This document shows, piece after piece, positions 1 through 6,335 of a DNA stretch of 7,862 bases. Under the pieces are notes generated by a model that did not search any database, was not told where the DNA came from, and saw only the letters and a list, made by a program, of their open reading frames with translations. How positions within the stretch are numbered: position 1 is the first letter of the stretch; each line of letters opens with the position of its first letter. Both the position numbers and the translations under genes were made by a program. The stretch covers positions 1 to 7,862 of the forward strand of contig CAYXVE010000104.1 of assembly GCA_964468435.1 (NCBI GenBank). Direction: 5' to 3'. This DNA comes from JBCCTX01 sp964468435. GTDB taxonomy: Bacteria > Bacteroidota > Bacteroidia > J057.

Positions 1-24
1 ATTATTTTGTTTATTCGTGTTAGA

Positions 25-1881
25 ATGAAAATTTTAGGTATATCTGCATTTTATCACGATGCTGCAGCTGTTATGTTGGAGGATGGGAAAATTATTGCTG
101 CAGCACAAGAAGAAAGGTTTACCCGAAAGAAGCACGAAGCGTCTTTCCCAGCTCATGCCATTAGGTTCTGTCTCCAATACTCAGGAGCCAGCATTGATGA
201 ATTGGATGCTATTGCATTTTATGATAAACCGCTGCTAAAATTTGAGCGCCTACTTGAAACGTACTATGCATTTGCCCCAAAAGGCTTAAGATCTTTCATT
301 ACGGCAATTCCTGTATGGCTTAAAGAAAAATTGTTTCTCAAAAAGTTGATCTATGATTCACTCAGAGAAATTGAACCCTATGATAAAAAGAAGGTAAAAC
401 TGCTTTTTCCGGAACATCATCTATCTCATGCTGCTAGTACTTTTTATAGTTCCCCTTTTTCTGAAGCAGCCATATTGACCATCGATGGTGTTGGTGAATG
501 GGCAACCGCGACAATTTGTCAAGGAAGTGGAAATGATGTTACCTTACTCAGAGAAATGAGATTCCCCCATTCTTTGGGTCTACTGTATTCTTCATTTACA
601 TATTTTCTGGGATTTCGGGTAAATTCTGGTGAATATAAATTAATGGGGTTAGCTCCTTATGGAGATCCTTCTTGTCAGGAAGTAAGGGATTTTGTCAAGT
701 GCATTGAAAATCAACTTATAGAGATAAAAGATGATGGCTCGATATGGCTTAATCAGGATTATTTTAGATATGCCACAGACCTAAAAATGATCAACGAAAA
801 GAGATGGGAATCTCTCTTTAAAATGTCTATAAGGCAACCCGAGTCAGAACTCCTTCAAAAACACTGCAATCTCGCATTAGCTATTCAGATTGTTACCGAA
901 AAAGTTGTTCTTAAAATGGCTCAGGAAGCTAAAAAAGTTACAGGTTCACAACATCTTTGTTTGGCAGGGGGAGTGGCTCTAAATTGCGTAGCCAATGGAA
1001 AGCTCAAGCAATCGCAATTATTTGATGATGTATATATCCAACCTGCTGCTGGGGATGCTGGAGGTGCTCTAGGTGCAGCTCAAGCAGCCTATTTTATTTA
1101 TTATGGTAAACCTAGAAATATTGAGGCACATAGTATGCCTCATGCATACTTGGGACCGACCTTCTCTGAGTTGGATGTAGAACTTCTTGCCAAGAAATAT
1201 AATGCAACATATGATTCATTCGATAACGAATCACAACTCTGTGCAAAAGCTGCCCAATTGTTGGCAGAAGGGAAAATTATTGGTTGGATGCAGGGAAGAA
1301 TGGAATTTGGCCCCAGAGCTTTGGGTGCTAGAAGCATACTAGCTGATGCACGTAACCCAGATACTCAGAAAAAACTCAATCTTAATATTAAGTATAGGGA
1401 GTCTTTTCGCCCATTTGCACCTTCAGTATTGGCGGAGGATAGTGATAAGTATTTTGAAATAGAAGGAGATTCACCCTATATGTTGTTTGTATTCCCTATT
1501 TTGAAAGAGAGACGCAATCCACTGCCTTCCAATTATCATCAACTACCCCTCAAGGACAAGCTCTACTTTCAGCGTTCTGACCTTCCCGCAATTACCCATA
1601 TCGATTTTACTGCCAGGGTACAGACGGTACATAAAGATACTAATCCAAGATATTGGTCCTTGTTGAATCATTTTAAGACCCTTACTGGGTATAGTTTGAT
1701 TGTTAATACGAGCTTTAATATAAGGGGAGAACCTATAGTCTGTTCTCCTGAGAATGCGTATCAATGCTTTATGAGTACAGAAATGGATTATTTGCTTATT
1801 GGAAATTATATTTTTAGTAAATCAAAACAGGTTCATCATCCAAAACAAACCAATGAGTATTCAGAACGAGTGCTCGATTAA
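25..1881 (+). CDS. NodU/CmcH-family O-carbamoyltransferase (SxtI-like)
   Basis: Enzymes of this family transfer a carbamoyl group from carbamoyl phosphate, through carbamoyl-adenylate, to a hydroxyl of a sugar or natural product in the cytoplasm. The 618-residue product matches the usual family length (about 550-620). The N-terminal Kae1-like domain shows MKILGISAFYHDAAAV at residues 1-16, the metal-binding HxxxH within EHHLSHAAS (130-138), DGVGEWAT (154-161), LAGGVALN (313-320) and GDAGGALGAA (343-352). The C-terminal carbamoyltransferase domain shows GRMEFGPRALGARSI (424-438), SFRPFAPSVL (460-469) and NTSFNIRGEPIV (561-572). All expected catalytic blocks are present and there is no frameshift. 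The ATG at 25 is preferred over an in-frame TTG at 7 because family members begin directly with MKILGI-type sequence. No Shine-Dalgarno is visible. It is the first visible gene of an operon with three membrane-associated partners. The natural acceptor cannot be read from sequence; a surface glycan or secondary metabolite is inferred. Confidence 0.95.
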   Translation: MKILGISAFYHDAAAVMLEDGKIIAAAQEERFTRKKHEASFPAHAIRFCLQYSGASIDELDAIAFYDKPLLKFERLLETYYAFAPKGLRSFITAIPVWLKEKLFLKKLIYDSLREIEPYDKKKVKLLFPEHHLSHAASTFYSSPFSEAAILTIDGVGEWATATICQGSGNDVTLLREMRFPHSLGLLYSSFTYFLGFRVNSGEYKLMGLAPYGDPSCQEVRDFVKCIENQLIEIKDDGSIWLNQDYFRYATDLKMINEKRWESLFKMSIRQPESELLQKHCNLALAIQIVTEKVVLKMAQEAKKVTGSQHLCLAGGVALNCVANGKLKQSQLFDDVYIQPAAGDAGGALGAAQAAYFIYYGKPRNIEAHSMPHAYLGPTFSELDVELLAKKYNATYDSFDNESQLCAKAAQLLAEGKIIGWMQGRMEFGPRALGARSILADARNPDTQKKLNLNIKYRESFRPFAPSVLAEDSDKYFEIEGDSPYMLFVFPILKERRNPLPSNYHQLPLKDKLYFQRSDLPAITHIDFTARVQTVHKDTNPRYWSLLNHFKTLTGYSLIVNTSFNIRGEPIVCSPENAYQCFMSTEMDYLLIGNYIFSKSKQVHHPKQTNEYSERVLD

Positions 1882-1892
1882 CCATTTTAAGT

Positions 1893-3017
1893 GTGAAGAA
1901 AAGATTAAGAAAAATATGGCAAAATTTTAAAGCATTATTGCTTGGGCTACTTTTTTCGGTTGTCTTAATGGAATTAGCCTGTCTTATATTGGTGCAGTCT
2001 GGTTATATTCCTACAAGAGTGCCTAGTTATAGTTTATCATCGCCTAGTCCTAAGTTCTGGGCTTTCCTAAATGAAGACTTCGGGGCTTGGCATTACAAAA
2101 ATGCTATTGCAAGTCATACGAGTGCTTGCTTTAATCTTATTTATACGTTTAACTCATATGGAGCAAGAGATATTGAGCGTAGTGAGTATTCCAGTAAGAA
2201 AAGAATTATTGTCCTTGGAGATTCGTTTGTCGAAGGGTACGGAGTAACGGATAGTTGTAGATTGACTAATTTGCTAGAAACTAAAACGGGTATTCCTCAT
2301 CTGAATTTTGGGACTAGTGGAGGGGTAGGTCCTACGCAATATTTCATGATCTACGAAACACTTGCTAAAAAATACAAACATGATGCGGTCATCTTAGGGA
2401 TACTTCCAGACAATGATTTTCAGGACGATTATCCTAACTCAGGAAGATATCAACCCTATTGGGAGGGTAAATATCCTAACTATCAAATATCATATACAGG
2501 TAAACAGTATTTTAATTCAGCGTCTAGTCATGAAATCCAGCCAGATAATAAAGACGCCAAATGGTATCTTCGCAACTTTACTTACACCATGAATGTAGCT
2601 GAATGGATTGAAGGGCTTTTAAAAGTAAAGAGGAATATATATCGTCAGAATAGACAGCTCCCTAGACGATCAAGTCGTTTTAATGATTATACTTCTGAAG
2701 AATTTGACAGAATGAGATATTCCCTTGAAAAGGTATGCCAATCAGCAATGGATAAGCCGGTAGTAGTATTCTTGATACCGCGCTTTTCTGACTTAATTGA
2801 ATATGGAAAATCTGGGAATAATAAATTATTAGAAGAACTCGAGAAGGGAGTAAAGGAACCTAATCTTATTCTCATAGATTTGTTATCGATGATGCATGAT
2901 TACAACAAAGATCGATGGACAGACTATTTTCTGCCATGTGACAGGCATTGGTCTTGTTATGGCCATGAAGTAGCATCAACAATATTAATTCAATCACTAA
3001 AAGACACGTTATACTGA
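1893..3017 (+). CDS. Membrane-anchored SGNH/GDSL hydrolase-like protein
   Basis: This 374-residue protein has a basic N-terminus followed by one hydrophobic segment at about residues 14-36, which predicts a signal anchor with the rest outside the cytoplasmic membrane. The SGNH-like domain starts with block I, IIVLGDSFVEGYG (105-117), with Ser111 as likely nucleophile. GTSGGVGPTQY (140-150) follows as a candidate oxyanion-glycine block, then ILPDNDFQDD (170-179) with Asn174. It ends with a CDRHWSCYGHEVA block (349-361) in which Asp350 and His352 would complete the triad. Families with this layout hydrolyse or transfer O-acyl esters on glycans; that activity is inferred here. The GTG at 1893 is chosen because the next in-frame ATG (1968) lies inside the membrane segment and no other start exists between the upstream in-frame stop and 1893. 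It begins 11 bases after the carbamoyltransferase stop, so co-transcription is likely. A structural rather than catalytic role is possible. Confidence 0.82.
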   Translation: MKKRLRKIWQNFKALLLGLLFSVVLMELACLILVQSGYIPTRVPSYSLSSPSPKFWAFLNEDFGAWHYKNAIASHTSACFNLIYTFNSYGARDIERSEYSSKKRIIVLGDSFVEGYGVTDSCRLTNLLETKTGIPHLNFGTSGGVGPTQYFMIYETLAKKYKHDAVILGILPDNDFQDDYPNSGRYQPYWEGKYPNYQISYTGKQYFNSASSHEIQPDNKDAKWYLRNFTYTMNVAEWIEGLLKVKRNIYRQNRQLPRRSSRFNDYTSEEFDRMRYSLEKVCQSAMDKPVVVFLIPRFSDLIEYGKSGNNKLLEELEKGVKEPNLILIDLLSMMHDYNKDRWTDYFLPCDRHWSCYGHEVASTILIQSLKDTLY

Positions 3018-3018
3018 T

Positions 3019-3168
3019 ATGGAAGTATTCAAGGATCTGTGGAAGTTCATAATCGCGAGAAGAAAATTCTTCCTTGCCCCAATCATCATTGTACTAATTT
3101 TGATAGGGATCTTGATAGTTATCGGAGGAAGCTCGGCCATTGCTCCCTTTATTTATACACTATTTTAG
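3019..3168 (+). CDS. DUF5989-type small membrane protein (SxtK-like)
   Basis: A 49-residue protein starts one base after the stop of the SGNH gene and ends three bases before the next start. The N-terminus (MEVFKDLWKFIIARRKFF) is amphipathic and basic. A single very hydrophobic stretch at about residues 19-36 is followed by GGSSAIAPFIYTLF at the extreme C-terminus. The SSAIAPFIYTLF ending and the length match my memory of the DUF5989 family, small proteins found next to NodU-type carbamoyltransferases and resembling SxtK of saxitoxin clusters. The biochemical role is unknown. Position inside a tight operon, a full-length reading frame and the conserved-looking tail argue that it is real despite its size. 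It is likely an inner-membrane accessory of the carbamoylation module; that is inference. No Shine-Dalgarno is seen, so translation may depend on coupling from the gene before it. Confidence 0.85.
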   Translation: MEVFKDLWKFIIARRKFFLAPIIIVLILIGILIVIGGSSAIAPFIYTLF

Positions 3169-3171
3169 CAA

Positions 3172-3531
3172 ATGAAAAAACAAGAAGAGCATAAAACCCT
3201 GCTGGTAATCACTACAGGATTCTTAATACTTTATCTGATATTTGAATCTGTTTATTTCCTTTATGCATCTTTAGTAGTGGGTTTAGGTTCATTAATATTT
3301 CCATTAATAGGGAAGTGGATGGTAAAAGGATGGTATGGACTTGCCAGGATATTAGGGAACATCAATGCAGTAATATTGCTTAGTACAATTTACATTATTA
3401 TTCTTGTCCCATTGGCTTTTATGTCAAGACTACGCTTCAAAGATAAATTACTGATTAAATCAAAGGATGATTCAATTTTCATTAAATATAATAAGCAATA
3501 CAAACCTTTAGACTTGGAAAACCCTTGGTAA
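3172..3531 (+). CDS. SxtJ-like small integral membrane protein
   Basis: This 119-residue protein has a hydrophobic region at about residues 9-48, possibly two spans, and another span at about 64-84. These are followed by a basic juxtamembrane MSRLRFK segment (84-90) and a soluble tail ending DLENPW. The pattern of LGNINAVILLSTIYIIILVP (61-80) followed by an arginine-containing stretch and an ENPW-like C-terminus fits the SxtJ family of small membrane proteins encoded beside carbamoyltransferases, first named in the saxitoxin cluster. No catalytic motif is visible and the family has no established biochemical role that I know of. It is the last gene of the operon. Together with the DUF5989 protein it could hold the carbamoyltransferase, or its lipid-linked substrate, at the membrane; that is a hypothesis. 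No Shine-Dalgarno precedes the ATG. Confidence 0.82.
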   Translation: MKKQEEHKTLLVITTGFLILYLIFESVYFLYASLVVGLGSLIFPLIGKWMVKGWYGLARILGNINAVILLSTIYIIILVPLAFMSRLRFKDKLLIKSKDDSIFIKYNKQYKPLDLENPW

Positions 3532-3689
3532 AGGATTTTCATCAAGGCTTCAAAATCATATGGCTACTCTTTTTTCCATGTATATTCTCCAGCATGGTAC
3601 GTTCAAGCATGATCTATCCGTTAGAATATGTTAGCCATAAGAAAAGTGTGCTTATGTGTATGTATTGTGTTGTGGGATTTCAAGATGCA
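3532..3689. other. Convergent intergenic region, no clear terminator
   Basis: These 158 bases separate the stops of the plus-strand carbamoylation operon and the minus-strand acylase gene. I looked for a shared bidirectional terminator. I found only ccatg/catgg (3576-3580 with 3593-3597, a 12-base loop) and an 8-base pair tatggcta/tagccata (3559-3566 with 3632-3639, a loop of about 65 bases). Neither is a GC-rich hairpin followed by a U-run. The stretch is AT-rich and has no convincing gene. Confidence 0.5.
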
Positions 3690-5798
3690 TTATTCCTCTC
3701 CAGGCCGGTACTCCTTCATCAGTTCCTTTTCAATAGCTGCTTCGTAAAACGCAATTTGTTTCATTTTTCCCCTAGTAAATAACTCCACCTGATCCGTATG
3801 ATGGGGAGAATCTGGATTATCCGTCTGGCCATAGGCCAGAACAGAATAAGCTTTGAGAGGCTGACCAAATTCCACAGCGAATACCCATCCATCACCCCCA
3901 CGAACCCGTTGTTTTCCATCCATTTCATCCTCTTCAAACCACAATACCCGGAAACAGCCTAGTCCACCAGGACAGCCGCTGGCTGGTAAATCCATACTAC
4001 CACGACGAATACGGTGCACTTCCCCCCAGGCAAGATCCCAGGTACCATACTTGTTTGTTGTAATCACTATCGCAGAATCTAAGGCGCTTAGAGCCGCTTC
4101 TTTGTCTGCCAACCCACGCGGCGTCTCCATCGGATCGTCAAATGACCAGGGAGTAGCATATAGCTCTCTATCCTTCATGATTTCCATATATTCGACAAAC
4201 CAGTTTTCAAACAGTACGCCTCCGCGACTATCTTGATGGGCTGTGTTGTCCCATTGTTCCAAATGATCGGCAACCTTTTCCATTTCTCTACTCGAATGTC
4301 TTTTTCTGATAAAAGTGATCAGATTGTCTTTGACTTGATCTGCCAACAACATCTTCATGCTGTGTTTCAACTCTATGACCTCTTCCAGGCTATAGGTCTC
4401 CCCATTATCGATCAGCGAAAGACTATGCTGACTACGCTGTCGAAGTCGGGGTTTGGGGAAATTCTTACGAGTTGGATCAGGAGTAATGAGTTCTTGTAGA
4501 TTAGCGAAGTGAAAGGGATCATTGCAATTCTGAAGGTAGCCTCCCTGAGGGTTCAGTAACTGAGGCACTTTTTCAAAGGGTATGTATTCAGACCATACCT
4601 GAGAGGATCGCACCAATTCCACCGCTGCAGTATCGCCACCGGAAGGATGAGAAATATCCGGGAGTGCAGCATTCCATATATAGTAAATATTGCCATCTGC
4701 ATCGGCATAGGTAAAATTGGAGCGGGTGATGGCTCGCATTTTCATCGCATCTTTGAATTCGTCGAGGTTCTGCGCCAGCATCATACGTACAAACTGCTCC
4801 CCCCGGCGGTACTCTTGATCTCCTGCATCTTTTAAGAAATATATTTTGCCATCCTGACGGTGAATCACGGGCCCATAGGGGGTGTAGAGAAATTCTCTGG
4901 TCTCCAATCCCACGGCATCCCCATGTTTAAATTCAGCTTGTAGCTGCTTTCTAATCAATGGAAAGGATGTCCTATCCAGCAGGTAATGATCCGGTTGTTC
5001 CGGATCTGCTTCCAGTGCATAGATCTCATCCAGATCGGGGTAGTTGTTGGTCGTGGTGAATCCCAGTCGCTCATTGAATCCGCCAATGATCTGGAATAGC
5101 CCACCTATGCGGAAATCTCCGTAAAAATTAAGGGTGTCTTCTACTTTCAGATGAGCTTCATAATAGCCCGCATCCCAGGACAGGTGAGGATTGCGCACCA
5201 GGATTGCATTGCCGGACTTTGTTCGGCTGGGTGCCAGGGCCCAGGCATTGGAGCCGGCTTCCGTAAGTGCTGCAATGGAATCTCTACGGTCTTTTTCTGC
5301 TTTGATCCGCTCTACAAAGCTTCTTCCTCCATCGGGATTGGTAATCGTAGTCGATACAGCAGCTACATCATAACCGGTAAACATCCAATCCTGGTATTCA
5401 GAGTACTCTTGGAGATGTTGTTTCAAATAAAAATTTACCCCCTCAGCAAAGCCTTCCAACATATCCCGGGTCTTCCGGTCTATCAGGTGATACTTCGTCA
5501 CTGTTACTTGATATTTCTGCTGGGAGATGAAATCCTGATCAATGGCTTTATAGCCTTCCAGCAAGGCCAGATCTCCTCTTCCCCGCACCAATGCACGAGG
5601 AACCTTCTCGCCATAGTCTTCCATTTCACAGTAAGCCAGTCCAAAAGCTACTGCTTTCAGGTTTTCAGCTTTGATATGGGGGACGCTGTATTGGGTTCTG
5701 CGAATGGTGACCTGATCCTGTATAGGGTGTGATTGACCAAAAAATAAAACAGGAACATGAATAATGGAACACAAAAACAGGTAAAATTTACGGTTCAT
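3690..5798 (-). CDS. Penicillin acylase family (Ntn-hydrolase) amidohydrolase
   Basis: The 702-residue product is a complete penicillin amidase (S45) precursor. Such enzymes are exported, cleave themselves into alpha and beta chains, and hydrolyse amide-linked acyl groups such as N-acyl-homoserine lactones, lipopeptides or beta-lactam side chains. Residues 1-21 (MNRKFYLFLC to VLFFG) form a signal peptide. The alpha-chain region contains GLAYCEMEDYGEKVPRALVRGRG (53-75). The autoprocessing site is AGSNAWALAP (181-190), with Ser183 as the new N-terminal nucleophile of the beta chain. Other family-typical blocks are NPHLSWDAGYYEAHL (203-217), FTYADADGNIYYIWN (362-376), YLQNCNDPFHF (421-431) and YGQTDNPDSPHHTDQ (656-670). 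It is likely periplasmic. It is transcribed alone and toward the operon on its left. Its G+C is clearly higher than that of the operon (a sampled line is about 52%). Substrate preference cannot be decided from sequence; AHL or lipopeptide acylase and general amidohydrolase are all open. Confidence 0.95.
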   Translation of the reverse strand: MNRKFYLFLCSIIHVPVLFFGQSHPIQDQVTIRRTQYSVPHIKAENLKAVAFGLAYCEMEDYGEKVPRALVRGRGDLALLEGYKAIDQDFISQQKYQVTVTKYHLIDRKTRDMLEGFAEGVNFYLKQHLQEYSEYQDWMFTGYDVAAVSTTITNPDGGRSFVERIKAEKDRRDSIAALTEAGSNAWALAPSRTKSGNAILVRNPHLSWDAGYYEAHLKVEDTLNFYGDFRIGGLFQIIGGFNERLGFTTTNNYPDLDEIYALEADPEQPDHYLLDRTSFPLIRKQLQAEFKHGDAVGLETREFLYTPYGPVIHRQDGKIYFLKDAGDQEYRRGEQFVRMMLAQNLDEFKDAMKMRAITRSNFTYADADGNIYYIWNAALPDISHPSGGDTAAVELVRSSQVWSEYIPFEKVPQLLNPQGGYLQNCNDPFHFANLQELITPDPTRKNFPKPRLRQRSQHSLSLIDNGETYSLEEVIELKHSMKMLLADQVKDNLITFIRKRHSSREMEKVADHLEQWDNTAHQDSRGGVLFENWFVEYMEIMKDRELYATPWSFDDPMETPRGLADKEAALSALDSAIVITTNKYGTWDLAWGEVHRIRRGSMDLPASGCPGGLGCFRVLWFEEDEMDGKQRVRGGDGWVFAVEFGQPLKAYSVLAYGQTDNPDSPHHTDQVELFTRGKMKQIAFYEAAIEKELMKEYRPGEE

Positions 5799-5835
5799 TT
5801 GTCGGTGTATTGGATACTATTATATGATTTTTGGG

Positions 5836-5867
5836 AAAAAATAGCCAATTAGTTTTTTAATATCAAA
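5836..5867 (-). promoter_or_regulatory. Candidate Bacteroidota sigma-A promoter of the acylase gene
   Basis: Read on the minus strand, TTTG lies at 5867-5864. It is followed by 20 bases and then TATTTTTT at 5843-5836. This fits the Bacteroidota -33 TTTG and -7 TAnnTTTG pattern, with one mismatch at the final G and the expected 19-21 base spacing. It would start transcription about 30 bases upstream of the acylase ATG. The region is AT-rich, so a chance match is possible. Confidence 0.45.
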
Positions 5868-5890
5868 GATTCAGTAAGACGCGGACTTTA

Positions 5891-6154
5891 ATGATGGGGT
5901 TGAACTTCACTTTCAATGAGGTGGAAGCAGATTTAACTACCATACATCCATACCGCAACACAACTAATTATTCTGTACAAGTAAGTGGACATCATTATAT
6001 ATATGTTAAAAAAGGCCATACATTACGTGAATATATCCTGGTTAGTCAGCCTAAACCTATCATAGATACCTTTATACCGATGGCGCCTGGGAAATCAACA
6101 CCATATCCGGTTTGTCTAAGGTTTTACGGGTACAATCCGTGGGATGTGAAATGA
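5891..6154 (+). CDS. Unrecognised 87-codon ORF, possibly a gene remnant
   Basis: The reading frame gives 87 residues beginning MMGLNFTFNEVEADL and ending RFYGYNPWDVK. I do not recognise a family. It has no signal peptide, no membrane segment and no catalytic motif, but is rich in Tyr, His, Thr and Pro. Its stop overlaps an ATG (ATGA at 6151-6154) that opens an 18-residue frame to 6207. That second frame is open from 6055 and encodes protein-like text such as TDGAWEINTISGLSKVLRVQ. Two overlapping frames that each look protein-like in different halves suggest a frameshifted fragment of an older gene rather than an intact small gene. The low-conviction alternative is a real orphan protein translated alone. 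The AT-rich intergenic setting and the lack of any visible start signal keep confidence low. Confidence 0.25.
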   Translation: MMGLNFTFNEVEADLTTIHPYRNTTNYSVQVSGHHYIYVKKGHTLREYILVSQPKPIIDTFIPMAPGKSTPYPVCLRFYGYNPWDVK

Positions 6155-6225
6155 ATATGAGCGATATCTATCGAAGGGTTGAGGGAATAGATCCATCAGT
6201 TTTATAGTCCCCAACCATGGTAAAA

Positions 6226-6262
6226 GTACAAAATACGGGTGTATTTACAATTTTTATTGTAC
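6226..6262. repeat. Nested AT-rich inverted repeats upstream of the sulfatase
   Basis: An inner hairpin AAATAC-GGGT-GTATTT (6231-6246) has a perfect 6-base stem. It lies inside an outer pair gtacaa (6226-6231) and ttgtac (6257-6262) that shares one base with the inner arm, so the two folds compete. It could be a small terminator-like or operator-like structure about 75-110 bases before the sulfatase start, or chance in AT-rich DNA. Confidence 0.25.
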
Positions 6263-6285
6263 GAATTGCTTTTAAGATTCACTAG

Positions 6286-6320
6286 AATAGGTTATTTTCA
6301 ATATACCATATATACCTATT
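6286..6320. repeat. 7-base inverted repeat in the sulfatase leader
   Basis: AATAGGT (6286-6292) and ACCTATT (6314-6320) form a perfect 7-base dyad separated by 21 bases, ending 15 bases before the sulfatase ATG. The spacing would suit either a leader hairpin or two half-sites of a regulator. No regulator gene lies nearby in the window to support the second reading. Confidence 0.25.
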
Positions 6321-6335
6321 GCCAAATTAAGTTCC

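Larger units (their letters stand above)
5799..6335. other. 537-base stretch between divergent acylase and sulfatase genes
   Basis: This interval separates two divergently transcribed genes. It holds the acylase promoter candidate near its left end, an unrecognised ORF at 5891-6154, a short overlapping open frame to 6207, and weak inverted repeats at 6226-6262 and 6286-6320 in the presumed leader of the sulfatase. I find no tRNA-like fold, no CRISPR repeats and no insertion-sequence ends. No plus-strand match to TTTG-N19-21-TAnnTTTG was found before the sulfatase, so its promoter is not assigned. Confidence 0.5.

Noticed and set aside
7..24. In-frame TTG start that would add six residues to the carbamoyltransferase
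   Set aside because: Family members start at the MKILGI-type sequence encoded from the ATG at 25, and the extra residues have no family counterpart.
25..3531. Saxitoxin or related toxin biosynthesis cluster
   Set aside because: Only the carbamoyltransferase and accessory membrane genes resemble sxt genes; no SxtA-like synthase, amidinotransferase or oxygenase is present, and this accessory set is not specific to toxins.
3559..3639. 8-base inverted repeat considered as a terminator
   Set aside because: The loop of about 65 bases, the lack of GC-rich pairing and the absence of a following U-run make it an unlikely terminator.
3525..3782. Plus-strand frame of 85 codons overlapping the ends of the SxtJ-like and acylase genes
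   Set aside because: It starts at TTG inside the SxtJ-like stop region, and its last part is the antisense of the acylase C-terminus; there are no recognisable motifs.
5151..5732. Plus-strand 193-codon frame inside the acylase gene
   Set aside because: It is fully antisense to the well-supported acylase, including its signal and alpha-chain region, and has Cys/Ile-rich text with no domain.
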